This document shows, one piece after another, positions 7,766 to 16,393 of a stretch of DNA of 64,000 nt. Location of the stretch: positions 1 to 64,000 of the forward strand of contig JAEZFW010000057.1 in the NCBI GenBank assembly GCA_023417315.1, written 5' to 3'. The notes below the pieces were generated by a model, which was not told the DNA's origin, did no database searches, and saw only the letters and a program-made list of their open reading frames with translations. The stretch comes from Pseudomonadota bacterium. Lineage in GTDB: Bacteria > Pseudomonadota > Gammaproteobacteria > Steroidobacterales > Steroidobacteraceae. Within the stretch, counting starts at the first letter, position 1, and every line of letters begins with the position of its first letter. The translations under genes and the position numbers were made by a program.

Positions 7766-8233
7766 CTATCTCCAGCACCCAGAGCCAGCGGCTGGGGTGC
7801 GCGTTCCGGCTTCGTTTATTGTTAAGGTGTGACATGCTGCGGTGTCTTGCAGCTGCCCTGATGTGGCAGTCGCCTGCGCCGTATACGTCGTTTGCGTGAC
7901 GTTGATCAGCGCGATGTTATACATGCCGTTCGGAGTGGTCGTACCAACGCCTAGACCCGCCGGTGGGGCATCGTCCAGTTCGTCCGCTGTCGCGTAGCGG
8001 TTGTTCTGGAGGAAAAACTTCTCCTGCGCTGCCTGAACGCGCAAGAGCTGCGTCTTGGCCTCCGTGCGATTCGTTCGCAACAGATAGCTTCTATAGCTGC
8101 TGACTGCGATCGTGCCGAGAAGCGCGACGACGACAATGACCGTCATCAACTCAATCAATGTGACGCCATGCATTCTGGAGCGGCGCGCCGATACGCCTTT
8201 ATTCAGGCACAAGCTGTAAACGGAAGTTTTCAT
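7766..8233 (-). CDS. pilE: Type IV minor pilin PilE
   Basis: Minor pilin of the type IV pilus tip/priming complex. The 155-residue product has a long basic leader (about 22 residues) ending at the prepilin peptidase site in RMHG-VTLIELMTVIVVVALL, followed by a hydrophobic helix, then a globular domain with two C-terminal cysteines (TAACHTL and GSGCWR) that probably form the D-loop disulfide. The first mature residue is Val rather than the usual Phe or Met; Glu5 is kept. The ATG at 8233 has a GAGG site six bases upstream and starts 7 bases after the pilY1 stop. It is the last gene of the fimT-pilV-W-X-Y1-E operon. Confidence 0.9.
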   Translation of the reverse strand: MKTSVYSLCLNKGVSARRSRMHGVTLIELMTVIVVVALLGTIAVSSYRSYLLRTNRTEAKTQLLRVQAAQEKFFLQNNRYATADELDDAPPAGLGVGTTTPNGMYNIALINVTQTTYTAQATATSGQLQDTAACHTLTINEAGTRTPAAGSGCWR

Positions 8234-8240
8234 CGCGGCC

Positions 8241-11200
8241 TCACGGTGCTGTCGATTCACGCCAGTAGGTCTTCAGGCGACTATTGAAGTCGGTGCAGGC
8301 GCCAAGCACTTCCACGCCGGAAAGGCAGACGACCGTGTCTCGCTCGGGGAAAAGGAACGTCACTTCAGGCGCGATGCCTCCCTGTGCAAGTTCATCGTAT
8401 CGATCGGACGAATCCGGCGCGGGAGGTGGATCATTCGGATTCTCGGGATCGGTCTCAGTGTCGCGAGGTGCACGAGGAGAGGCATCAAACGCGCTGATCA
8501 CGTACGCCCGATTCGATCCCACGGCCAATGTACAGGCATTGCTGGCCGCACTTGGCGCCGGCGTGTACGTCGTGAAGAAGATCGTGTTCTGGAACGTGTT
8601 CGATGCGGATAGAACCTTCTCGCCCCGCCAGCTACCACCCGGCTGATCGAGGCGAATCTTCCATCCCGAGGCGTTGGCCGGAATCTGCGGCGACAAGTTC
8701 GTCGTCACATCTAGCAGATCGTCGTCCTGCAGGATCTCGAGCGCGTCGTACTGCGCTTGCGTCATCTTTGTGAATGGGCGGTGATCGCGGATCGCGTAGA
8801 AGCGATCCTGCGTATCGGTGTTGAGGGGATGTCCGCGATAGCCCGAGCCGATCGCGATGTTCATGAATACGGGGCCGTTGTTCACTTGTAGAGCCGCAAC
8901 GTCCGGCGCGTTGTAGAAGCGGCGGGTATTGGCGTCCGTGTGCTCAGCCTCATCCCAGGAACCCAGCGACGCTAAAACTCCGCCTGTCACCAGAGCATCG
9001 GCGGCGTTTCCGCTGTAGACGTCGAAGCGCCAGAGCTGCGCCGCGAGATCGCCGGCGTACATCCGATCAGCGTAACCATCACCGTTGAGATCCAAGACCG
9101 TGATCGCGGCGGGAATGGAGTGTGTCATTCGCTCGAGCTGCAGATGAGCATCGTTATCGTTCCCGGCGTACCAGAGCAACGATCCGCTCAGAGCATCCAC
9201 CATGAAGATTCGATTCCCGACGTTGCTCGCATCGATGAAAGCGCCGCCTTCTTCCGCGGGATCGTAACCGCCGCCAAAAACAAGCACTAGGTTCTGAGAG
9301 TTCTGAGTTGCTCCATTGACACGAATTCGTGTGATCGTCGGCGGTGACCATGCTTGGCCTAGACCGCCTAATTCGTCGGGCCCGATCGACCATATGAAGC
9401 GTGGTGCAGTCTTTTGAGTAACATCCAAAGCGTAGTAGCGGCTTGCCGCCGTGGCGCGGCCGGTGCTGAAGTACAGCAAGACTCGATCGTTGTCGGCGGA
9501 TGACACCACGCCGTCCCCGTTGACATCGTACTTGAGCACGCGCAAGTCACCATCAAGACCGTAGTTTCGGATGGCCGAGTTCTGATCGTCGTAGAGAGGC
9601 AGTAGACGCGCCAGCATCTCCTCCGGGAGAAACGCCCAGAGTTCTTCACCGGTACTGGCGTCTACTGCGTGCAGATAGCCGTCGTTAGTCGCCGAATACA
9701 CGACCGCGTCATCGGGATCTTGGTCAGCCGGAGTGCCACCATAGATCACGACCGCCGGTTGAGCATGCATGGGATCGCCCATGATCTGCCGCGCGTCCGT
9801 CAGATCCGAGTCGCCATCTTCGTCGTTTACATCTTGCCCACGCGCCCAGTTGATCAGTTTATCGCGGGTCGGGTCGGCAGCTGCGGTACCCAGTAGCGCG
9901 TCCGTTATGAGTGCGTTGCCGGTTTCGAAAGCATACTGTGACGCCGTGAGCAACGCGGAAGTACCGGGGTTCTCACCGATGTAGGTATAGACTTTCCGTG
10001 TATCGGGTCCTGGAATCTGACTGCCGGCTCCACCTCTGCGCACAGACGGACCATCGCCGTCAGTTTCCGACCAAACGTCGCTTGTGCTATCGCGGAAGAA
10101 GCCGGTAGTCGCGTCGATCGCCAACTCATTGTCGCGATCGATGATGCGCCCTTCTGTATCGACTCCGTAGCGCTTCACATTGCCATGCCAGTGCATGCCG
10201 GGCATCGGCTGGAAGACGGAGACATAGAGGTCATCCAGCGTCCGCGTACGGTTAAAGGCATTAACCGCGACCGTTGGAGCGGTTAGCGTCGTGCTCTGAT
10301 CGAGAATCGAACTGAAGATGTTCGTGAATACGGTCGAGAGCTCTGAGAGATCTCCCGCCTGATACGCATCGCCTCCACCGGCCAAGCCGGCATTTTTTAG
10401 ATACTCAAAGGCGGCGTTCGAAGTCCCACCGAAAGCGCTGCCGAATCCGATGAAATATGTGGCGACGTTCTGTTCCCCGGCCACATCATCTCCGCGGAGG
10501 TCCTTCTTGAACATGTATTCGGCGAGAGCGCCGAGGCACGCACCGTTCTCGCGATCCAGACAGCCATTTGGTACAAGGTCATCGAAGTCCGTGAGGGCCT
10601 GAATGTCGCTGTTCGACTTGAAGTCCTCTGTCGGCTCGCCGTCGGTGAGGTAGACGATGAAGTTCTTTTGGCAACTATCATTGGCGGGACTTGCATACGT
10701 GGCCGCGTGAGGGTCGCCGCCCGTTCTCGAACTGGCGACGCTGGTCAGGCTCTCGATCACCCCGCTGCAATTAGTCGATGTGCCGGCGCCATTCACGGTG
10801 GCGGCCGTGCACGATCTCGATGTATCACCATAGTTGACGCTGCCGCCTGAGAAGTACTGGTGGGCCTCCCACAGCGTCTCCGAGAGAGGAGTGTTACCGT
10901 ACGGAACGAGACCGTCGATGAGTTGTATGAGTGCAGCCCTGTTCTCATCGATTGGCACGATCGGTGACAGAACCATACCGCCACCATCATCGTCGGTTGT
11001 GTTCGTGCTGTAACGCATGATGCCGACATTCACATTCGAGATCGAATTGAGCAGGCTTCGTGCTGCTTGCTGCATGATCTCGAGACGAGTCCCGAGCTGT
11101 GCGACATTCCGAAACTGTTGGTAGTAGGCGACGTAGTTCGCCGAGTACAGCGTCGCCGATGTACCACCGCTCCAGTTGCCATCCCAATAGGAGTCATCAT

Positions 11201-11792
11201 CGTCGGTGGTCCACGTCGGGGTCAGACCGGTCGCGTCCTCGTCAGGGTACGCGGGGCTGGCACTTAGGTTGCCATCCACGCCGTTATCACCTCGACACTC
11301 CACATCCGATGCGTGGTAGTCCTCGTTCAATGATCGCCAGCGGCGAGTCGTCGAACTGCTACTGCGGCGCCACTGAATGAATCGGTCGCCTTGATACCTC
11401 CCGCCCTCCGAAGCTAATGCGGTGACTGCGCCTGCGCACTTCAAATTGGCCGTACTAAAGTAGTTCCCCGTGCCGCAACTCGGCGGTGTGGACTGGTTTG
11501 TGGTCTTGTAGAGAACGCGGTCGGCGATGTTCGCGCAGTCGCCGGTCGCTTCGGCGATATAGTTGCGCGCAGGATCATAGGGTTGTTGCGAGGTGACCTC
11601 GCCGATCATGCTTCCAGAGGTGTCGAGGATGAGCATGATGTTCGGAGCGGTGCTGGATTCGGCGACGAAGATCTCGGCATCATCGGCACTAGCGATGCCG
11701 ATCACGCCGAACGCGGCGCCCAATACGAGACTGAACGCTATTCGCATGGAAGCGGTCACCGGATTACGACTTTGTTCGCGTTGGGTCTTCAT
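8241..11792 (-). CDS. pilY1: Type IV pilus tip adhesin / assembly factor PilY1
   Basis: Large tip-associated protein needed for pilus extension and, in pseudomonads, for surface sensing and adhesion. The 1183-residue product has a signal peptide (about residues 16-36, ending IASADD), an N-terminal von Willebrand factor A domain with the MIDAS motif DTSGSM (Asp57 to Ser61), then the C-terminal beta-propeller with an EF-like calcium loop YDVNGDGVVSSAD near residue 754 and a second DLNGDGYAD repeat. A length near 1200 is normal. The ATG at 11792 is preferred over a TTG 24 bases upstream. It lies between an unknown secreted protein and pilE. The minor pilins upstream are its expected partners at the pilus tip. 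Confidence 0.95.
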   Translation of the reverse strand: MKTQREQSRNPVTASMRIAFSLVLGAAFGVIGIASADDAEIFVAESSTAPNIMLILDTSGSMIGEVTSQQPYDPARNYIAEATGDCANIADRVLYKTTNQSTPPSCGTGNYFSTANLKCAGAVTALASEGGRYQGDRFIQWRRSSSSTTRRWRSLNEDYHASDVECRGDNGVDGNLSASPAYPDEDATGLTPTWTTDDDDSYWDGNWSGGTSATLYSANYVAYYQQFRNVAQLGTRLEIMQQAARSLLNSISNVNVGIMRYSTNTTDDDGGGMVLSPIVPIDENRAALIQLIDGLVPYGNTPLSETLWEAHQYFSGGSVNYGDTSRSCTAATVNGAGTSTNCSGVIESLTSVASSRTGGDPHAATYASPANDSCQKNFIVYLTDGEPTEDFKSNSDIQALTDFDDLVPNGCLDRENGACLGALAEYMFKKDLRGDDVAGEQNVATYFIGFGSAFGGTSNAAFEYLKNAGLAGGGDAYQAGDLSELSTVFTNIFSSILDQSTTLTAPTVAVNAFNRTRTLDDLYVSVFQPMPGMHWHGNVKRYGVDTEGRIIDRDNELAIDATTGFFRDSTSDVWSETDGDGPSVRRGGAGSQIPGPDTRKVYTYIGENPGTSALLTASQYAFETGNALITDALLGTAAADPTRDKLINWARGQDVNDEDGDSDLTDARQIMGDPMHAQPAVVIYGGTPADQDPDDAVVYSATNDGYLHAVDASTGEELWAFLPEEMLARLLPLYDDQNSAIRNYGLDGDLRVLKYDVNGDGVVSSADNDRVLLYFSTGRATAASRYYALDVTQKTAPRFIWSIGPDELGGLGQAWSPPTITRIRVNGATQNSQNLVLVFGGGYDPAEEGGAFIDASNVGNRIFMVDALSGSLLWYAGNDNDAHLQLERMTHSIPAAITVLDLNGDGYADRMYAGDLAAQLWRFDVYSGNAADALVTGGVLASLGSWDEAEHTDANTRRFYNAPDVAALQVNNGPVFMNIAIGSGYRGHPLNTDTQDRFYAIRDHRPFTKMTQAQYDALEILQDDDLLDVTTNLSPQIPANASGWKIRLDQPGGSWRGEKVLSASNTFQNTIFFTTYTPAPSAASNACTLAVGSNRAYVISAFDASPRAPRDTETDPENPNDPPPAPDSSDRYDELAQGGIAPEVTFLFPERDTVVCLSGVEVLGACTDFNSRLKTYWRESTAP

Positions 11793-11832
11793 GTTTGTTC
11801 TCGTAGAGCATGGCAATATGCGCCTGCTTTGA

Positions 11833-12207
11833 TCAGAGCTGACCGAAGACGAGCATCCGCGTGATGATCGGTTCGTTCGGCTTATGGAATACCATCAAGA
11901 ACTGCGAACCACTCTGGGCGATATATGCCCTGAAGTCTTGATAACTGACCTGCGTGCCGCCAACGAAGAAGCGGGATTCGCTTGTAAATTGCAGCGAGTC
12001 GTTCGAACAGGGCGCCTGACATTTGCGCAGCGTGAGTACGCCGCTTGTCGAGCTTGGCAACGAGACATCCTGTGTCGATGTTTCGATCGCCACTTCCAAG
12101 GAGCGAAGAGGAGCGGGCCGCTGGGTCTGAGCATGCGTAGTGACGGCTGCCATCAGGACCGCGGCGACGATCAGCGCATTGCGGCTCAGAGAGAATAGGG
12201 TCTGCAT
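11833..12207 (-). CDS. Small secreted protein of unknown function in the pilus operon
   Basis: A 124-residue protein I cannot assign to a family. It starts MQTLFSLSRNALIVAAVLMA, a clear signal peptide ending near THAQ, so it should be periplasmic or exported. The mature part (about 100 residues) is polar with a cysteine pair in LRKCQAPCS that could form a small disulfide loop, and ends hydrophobic (ITRMLVFGQL). The ATG at 12207 has an AGG site; a TTG nine bases upstream is possible. It lies 15 bases behind pilX and 40 before pilY1. In Pseudomonas a small protein, PilY2, lies next to pilY1 but on the pilE side, and I see no resemblance, so a role in pilus assembly rests on position alone. Confidence 0.75.
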   Translation of the reverse strand: MQTLFSLSRNALIVAAVLMAAVTTHAQTQRPAPLRSLEVAIETSTQDVSLPSSTSGVLTLRKCQAPCSNDSLQFTSESRFFVGGTQVSYQDFRAYIAQSGSQFLMVFHKPNEPIITRMLVFGQL

Positions 12208-12222
12208 ATGATTCAACCTGTG

Positions 12223-12717
12223 TTACTCGAGCACGGTCGAGGCGGGCGGGCCTAACGGCAGTACAGTGGCATCGGCGGGAGAGATCACCGCGACGCCTTG
12301 AAAGTTGGTGGCGACGGCATTGCGCGCAGATGTACCTTGGCTTTGTATTTCGAAGTGATAGGTCGCGAAGCTGTCCCAGCTTGCACCCCACATGGCGGGT
12401 TGCGCCTTGCCATCCAGCTGACGTCTAGTCGCCGTCGCGAAGTGATCAGTGGACGTGCCCGAGACCAGAGTGGGTGCAGCGGTTTCCTCGGCGACGGCCG
12501 GATTGAAATCGTCGTTGAGGAGTGCTTGCTCGATTCCTGTCTCCGCCGCTTGAAACGCGTTCTGCTGATACTGCGTGTTGCCAGCCATCACGAGTTCCAG
12601 GCTGGCGGTGTTCATGCCAGAGATTGCAAGTAGCGTTAGGACAAGTAGCAGCAGCATGCCGACCACCAGGGCGGCGCCCTGCTGATGCGCGATTGAGGAA
12701 AGGGACACGCTAGACAT
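12223..12717 (-). CDS. pilX: Type IV minor pilin PilX
   Basis: Minor pilin of the priming complex. From the ATG at 12717 the product has 164 residues, beginning MSSVSLSSIAHQQGAALVVG and a long hydrophobic helix (MLLLLVLTLLAISG). As in other PilX proteins the mature part has a Gly-Ala start (G-AALVVGMLLL) rather than Phe-Thr-Leu-Ile-Glu, and the residue-5 Glu is missing, a known PilX trait. The motif QAAETGIEQALL follows, typical of the family. The start is one base beyond the pilW stop, so translation is probably coupled. An upstream start would run into pilW and is not supported. Confidence 0.9.
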   Translation of the reverse strand: MSSVSLSSIAHQQGAALVVGMLLLLVLTLLAISGMNTASLELVMAGNTQYQQNAFQAAETGIEQALLNDDFNPAVAEETAAPTLVSGTSTDHFATATRRQLDGKAQPAMWGASWDSFATYHFEIQSQGTSARNAVATNFQGVAVISPADATVLPLGPPASTVLE

Positions 12718-12718
12718 G

Positions 12719-13717
12719 TTAGGTACCCAGAGCGTTGCGAATCTGGATCGTTCTAGAGACGAGCAAGCGTCTAAAGCCATCTGCAGGTGCGTAGCGCCGT
12801 GTAGCGGCCGCTGCATCGCTCAGATTGTTCGTCGTATCGTTGGAGACGCGATCGCCATAGGAATATATGCGTCCGTCTTCGAAACCGACTTCCTCGGTAT
12901 CCGCACGGACTAACAGCCATATCCGCACAGACACGATCTGCTCTCCATCATTCACCTCGTTCGGGTTCACATAGCGAGCAGCGCTTCCGTTCACTCCAGT
13001 TGGATCGATGCCGAACTGCACCTGCATGTCCTCGATGCCGGGGATAATCTCGTCATCGCGGAATGCAGGTCCAGCAATCAGTGTGTGTCTGCGCAGCGCC
13101 GGAATTCCTACCGCATCGACTGAATCGCGACTGACGTAGTACGCGTTGACAATGAGATTATTGATGCGGCCCTCGGGAGCGGCAGTACACCCGCTGCTGT
13201 CAGTGACGAGCTCGCCCGAAACGCGGGTCGAACAGATCTGCAGCCGGCCTGCACCGGCCGCTGCAGTCGCTACAGCGGCGCGACGGACCACCAGCGTATC
13301 TGCACTACCGACTGCGCCGGCACCATAAGCGGTGCAGGTGAATCCGTAGCTGTTGTTGTCCGCTTCGAGATTGGTCAGCAAATCGCGTGCGAAGTTGACT
13401 CCGCAGCTGGTCGGCGCGCCCGCAGATGCTTCGCTCTGTCGCGCAGTACCGGTCAACACGCCCGCTCCCTTCACTAACCCCCAGTAATTCGACATCCTGA
13501 TATCGGCCTCTACGATGCTAAGTGCATAACGCGCGGTCTCCTGCAGGCGCGCGGTCGTTTCGTTCAGCTCGTACGTCTTGCGACTGTCGACATACACTTT
13601 GGCCGCGCCGAAGATCAAGATGCCACCGATCGTCATGGCCACGAGCAGCTCGATCAGGCTCAAACCGACTTGGACCGCGTGAAGCTCCCGCCAGGTCTTG
13701 CGGCTGCGGCGGCTCAT
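12719..13717 (-). CDS. pilW: Type IV minor pilin PilW
   Basis: Minor pilin and initiator of pilus assembly. The 332-residue product carries the prepilin signal VQVG-LSLIELLVAMTIGG after a 20-residue basic leader. The family motif LQETARYALSIVEADIRMS follows at about residues 55-75, then a large globular domain. The length is near that of other PilW proteins. The ATG at 13717 overlaps the pilV stop as ATGA, showing translational coupling. The extension upstream of this ATG in the same frame runs through pilV and is not credible. Confidence 0.93.
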   Translation of the reverse strand: MSRRSRKTWRELHAVQVGLSLIELLVAMTIGGILIFGAAKVYVDSRKTYELNETTARLQETARYALSIVEADIRMSNYWGLVKGAGVLTGTARQSEASAGAPTSCGVNFARDLLTNLEADNNSYGFTCTAYGAGAVGSADTLVVRRAAVATAAAGAGRLQICSTRVSGELVTDSSGCTAAPEGRINNLIVNAYYVSRDSVDAVGIPALRRHTLIAGPAFRDDEIIPGIEDMQVQFGIDPTGVNGSAARYVNPNEVNDGEQIVSVRIWLLVRADTEEVGFEDGRIYSYGDRVSNDTTNNLSDAAAATRRYAPADGFRRLLVSRTIQIRNALGT

Positions 13718-14208
13718 ATCTGCATCCTCATGACGTAGCTCAGCCGATTGGCATCTGTTGCGGCTTCGCCGGCCTCCAGCCAGGAGATCGAGATGGTGTA
13801 CGTGCGGGTCGAGCCGGCGCCATCCACGGCAACCGTCCCCGTTCCCGCGGGCAGCGTAGCGGCAACTTGTTGTCTCCATACGAACAAGTCATGCGCCGCC
13901 ATCTCCTGTGCTGCGCAGGACTGAGCTTCTCCGAGGCAACCGTTACCATCTGCAGCTGCTGCACCCTCGTAGGCTTCGCGTGCTTGCCTGTTGGCGCGAA
14001 TGCGATCACCGATGTCTGTTGCCAGGTTCACTGCTTGCATGCGCGATATGGCGCTGCCATTCGAGCGCAGCGTTACGACGTAGAGGCTGGCTATCCCGAG
14101 CATCCCAACGCCGATCACAACCAGAGCTACGAGGGCTTCGACCATGCTGAAGCCTCTCGCTGATCTCGAAAGGCCGCTTGCGCGTCGGAAGTGGCTATTG
14201 ATCGTCAT
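13714..14208 (-). CDS. pilV: Type IV minor pilin PilV
   Basis: Minor pilin of the priming complex, 164 residues. The prepilin motif is RSARG-FSMVEALVALVVIG, with Glu5 and the hydrophobic stalk helix continuing to YVVTLRSNGSA. The segment ATDIGDRIRANRQAREAY is characteristic of PilV. Two cysteines in the globular part (GNGCLGEAQSC) may pair. Its ATG overlaps the fimT stop (ATGA), and its stop overlaps the pilW start in the same way. Confidence 0.93.
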   Translation of the reverse strand: MTINSHFRRASGLSRSARGFSMVEALVALVVIGVGMLGIASLYVVTLRSNGSAISRMQAVNLATDIGDRIRANRQAREAYEGAAAADGNGCLGEAQSCAAQEMAAHDLFVWRQQVAATLPAGTGTVAVDGAGSTRTYTISISWLEAGEAATDANRLSYVMRMQI

Positions 14209-14816
14209 GGACAGGCACCCGTTACGCCTATCGCGGTACTGATTTCTGCAGCGCTCTTAGTGACGCGTGATCGACCGGTGTTCTCGATGAGAAGGGCGCG
14301 TGCTGTAGAGTTGGCGCCGACCTGTTGATTGCCGCGATCATCGCAGACGACGATTCGAGTCGAAGGTGAGCGGGCGCCTGCTGGATTGGCAAACCCAGAG
14401 GCTCCGTAGCTCAGGATGCCATCCCGATCGTTGCGGACGGTGACGCTCGCATCGAGGGTGTCATGCCGCTCGAGCAAAGGCTCTGCGGCATCGTATGCCC
14501 AGTTATTGTTCGTGTCCTGGAAGATGATCCAACCTGAGAATGCTCCATAGCTGCAAACAGGCGTTCCAACGTTAGGATCCGCGGAGGCACAGAGCACGAC
14601 GTTCTGCTGGCGTTTGATCGCCTCAGATCTCGCGACCTGTGTGGATCGCAACAGGTCGTTCGCTGCGGCTGTAAGTCGATTGTTGCGAAGGAAGGTGCTC
14701 ATGTTTGGGACTGCAATCGCTACGAGTACGGCCGCCACCGCGAGCGTGATCATGAGCTCCAGGAGCGTGAATCCCGATTGCGGACGGTTTTGGGGGCGGT
14801 ATGTCATGGACCGCAT
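14205..14816 (-). CDS. fimT: Type IV pilus pseudopilin FimT/FimU (GspH family)
   Basis: First gene of the minor-pilin operon; a GspH/FimT-type pseudopilin thought to connect the tip pilins to the fibre, and in some species to bind DNA. From the ATG at 14816 it has 203 residues: a short leader RPQSG before FTLLELMITLAVAAVLVAIA, then the GspH signature LLRSTQVARSEAIKRQ and GWIIFQDTNNN. Three cysteines (VVLCASAD, TPVCSYG and the terminal GACP) are ordinary for FimT/FimU. A second ATG at 14807 gives a protein three residues shorter, and the choice is uncertain. The promoter must lie in 14817-15013, shared with divergent lexA. Confidence 0.9.
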   Translation of the reverse strand: MRSMTYRPQNRPQSGFTLLELMITLAVAAVLVAIAVPNMSTFLRNNRLTAAANDLLRSTQVARSEAIKRQQNVVLCASADPNVGTPVCSYGAFSGWIIFQDTNNNWAYDAAEPLLERHDTLDASVTVRNDRDGILSYGASGFANPAGARSPSTRIVVCDDRGNQQVGANSTARALLIENTGRSRVTKSAAEISTAIGVTGACP

Positions 14817-14968
14817 TATTAGAAGCAGCCACTTTGCGTGAAAGTGAACCCGACTAACGGGTGACCCGGAAAGACAAACGGTAGCTCCGCGCTGATTCTG
14901 TAAAGAGCTCGCTCGAAAGATGCGAGCAAGCAATTACGGTGACTAAAGCTTGCATCGGGTGACGATCT

Positions 14969-15005
14969 CTGGGTATAAATACAGCCCGACTGTTTATAGG
15001 TACAG
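14969..15005 (+). promoter_or_regulatory. Two LexA (SOS) boxes in front of lexA
   Basis: Two matches to the CTG-N10-CAG operator: CTGGGTATAAATACAG (14969-14984) and CTGTTTATAGGTACAG (14990-15005). Their starts are 21 bases apart, two helical turns. The first overlaps a likely -10 (TATAAA, 14974-14979, with TTGCAT at 14950 as a weak -35); the second lies between it and the ATG at 15014. This is the classic autoregulated lexA arrangement. The divergent pilus operon could also feel these sites, but that is speculative. Confidence 0.93.
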
Positions 15006-15013
15006 CCGCTTCT

Positions 15014-15640
15014 ATGTCCGAACTCACGCCTCGACAACGGCAGATCCTAAAACTCATCCAGCAGTGCATCGCCGACAACGGCATGCCGCCGACGCGCGCA
15101 GAGATCGCGCACGAGTTTGGTTTCAAGTCAGCGAATGCCGCGGAGGAGCATCTGCGCGCGCTTCAGCGCAAGGGAGTGATCGACCTCATTCCCGGCGCGT
15201 CGCGCGGCATTCAGCTCAAAGATTCTCTTCGTGAGCAGTTGGGTCTACCTCTGATTGGTCGAGTTGCAGCGGGTAGGCCCATGCTCGCGGAGGAGCACAT
15301 CGAAGGCCGTTATCAGATCGATCCGAAAATCTTCCAGCCGAAAGCGCACTATCTATTGAAGGTGCGCGGCATGAGTATGAAAGACGCTGGGATTCTCGAC
15401 GGCGATCTCGTCGCTGTGCATCGGACGCCTGAAGTGAGAAATCGGCAGATCGTTGTGGCCCGGCTCGACGATGAGGTGACCGTCAAACGCTATAAACAAG
15501 ATGGTCGCGTAGTCTGGTTGCTACCCGAGAATGATGAGTTCGAACCTATTCGCGTGGATATGAAGGAGCATTCACTCGTGATCGAGGGAGTCGTGGTGGG
15601 GGTGCTGCGGCACGGGAAGAGCAAGAGCTTTTTCCAGTAG
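15014..15640 (+). CDS. lexA: SOS response repressor LexA
   Basis: Represses DNA-damage genes and cuts itself when RecA filaments form. The 208-residue protein has an N-terminal winged helix (MSELTPRQRQILKLIQQCI, recognition helix in EFGFKSANAAEEHLRAL), the cleavage site Ala86-Gly87 in GRVAAGRPM, and the catalytic dyad Ser121 (GMSMKDAG) and Lys158 (VTVKRYK). All parts match E. coli LexA, so the operator should be the canonical one, and two such boxes stand directly upstream. There is no recA or imuABC nearby. The RBS is weak and the leader short. Confidence 0.97.
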   Translation: MSELTPRQRQILKLIQQCIADNGMPPTRAEIAHEFGFKSANAAEEHLRALQRKGVIDLIPGASRGIQLKDSLREQLGLPLIGRVAAGRPMLAEEHIEGRYQIDPKIFQPKAHYLLKVRGMSMKDAGILDGDLVAVHRTPEVRNRQIVVARLDDEVTVKRYKQDGRVVWLLPENDEFEPIRVDMKEHSLVIEGVVVGVLRHGKSKSFFQ

Positions 15641-15740
15641 CCACATCGGAGCCTTGAGTCTCTAGACGCCGGGAATCCGCATCAACTGGTTCTCCGGCGC
15701 GAGGACGCGGGTGGTGGGAGGGATGCTTGCGAACTCTGGG

Positions 15741-15765
15741 GCAGTAAAGCCGACTGATTTACTGC
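15741..15765. repeat. Perfect short inverted repeat downstream of lexA
   Basis: GCAGTAAA (15741-15748) and TTTACTGC (15758-15765) are exact reverse complements around a 9-base spacer, 100 bases after the lexA stop and 114 before the end of ssrA. There is no T-run, so it is not an obvious terminator. It could be a weak stem or a protein-binding palindrome. Confidence 0.5.
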
Positions 15766-15878
15766 GCGAATTCAGCGCACAACCTGGGCGCAGGCCGGCG
15801 GCTAGGCATTCTCGAATCGCTTAATTTGCGCCGGCGAATTCATCCCGACAGACGAGATGAACCCGCCGAGAGAAGAAA

Positions 15879-16233
15879 TGGTGGAGGCGGCGGGAATCGA
15901 ACCCGCGTCCGCAAGCGCTACGCTTCAGGACACTACATGCTTAGCCCATTCTTTAGTTCTCGCTGCCCGCTACCCGAAGGGCAGGGAAGACGTGCAGCAA
16001 GCTTCAGGACGTTTTAACAAGCCGGCCTGGAGCACACCGGACTTGCGAGCTTGTGAGCGCGTCCCCCGATTCTGGATGCACAAGCACATGCCAGGCGAGG
16101 GTTAGGCGGGATTAAGCCGCCAGAGCGTAGTTGTCTTCGTTGGCAACTATAAGTTTGTAAGCAGTTTTACGAGGCACTTACACCTCGGCATGCACCTCAA
16201 GTTTCGCAACCCACGTCGAAGCCGGTCGCCCCC
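15879..16233 (-). ncRNA. ssrA: Transfer-messenger RNA (tmRNA)
   Basis: Rescues stalled ribosomes together with SmpB and tags the nascent peptide for degradation. The minus-strand 5' end GGGGGCGACC and 3' end CGCCTCCACCA form the alanine-type acceptor stem with a G3-U pair, and the T-arm GGTTCGATTCC is present. The tag frame at 16112-16144 reads ANEDNYALAA then TAA, and the resume codon GCC follows ATAGTT. The length of 355 is close to that of E. coli tmRNA. CCA is encoded. It is transcribed in the same direction as smpB, which lies just upstream. Confidence 0.97.
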
Positions 16234-16247
16234 AAGAGTCGAACGAT

Positions 16248-16275
16248 AGTGTAGGGGCAATGGGAAGAATAACAA
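16248..16275 (-). promoter_or_regulatory. Probable ssrA promoter
   Basis: On the minus strand TTGTTA (16275-16270) and TACACT (16253-16248) are 16 bases apart and would start transcription about seven bases before the mature tmRNA 5' end at 16233, leaving a short leader for RNase P to remove. The 160-base gap to smpB holds no gene. Near 16369-16385 it contains two tandem copies of the 7-base word CTAACCG. Confidence 0.5.
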
Positions 16276-16393
16276 GGGCCACTACGACGTTCAGGGATGA
16301 GTCCTCAGGCGCGCTATTCGAACTGTTCGCGTCGCGGAAACGTTCGAAGTAGATTCTGACCGCCAAGCACTAACCGCTAACCGCTTTAGGTCT

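Noticed and set aside
11882..12391. Open frame of 169 codons on the minus strand overlapping pilX and the small secreted protein
   Set aside because: Out of phase with both credible genes and Arg/Leu-rich; the signal peptide and spacing support the other frame.
13522..14163. 213-codon plus-strand frame opposite pilV/pilW
   Set aside because: Antisense to clear prepilin genes, rich in Arg, Ser and Cys, no recognisable domain.
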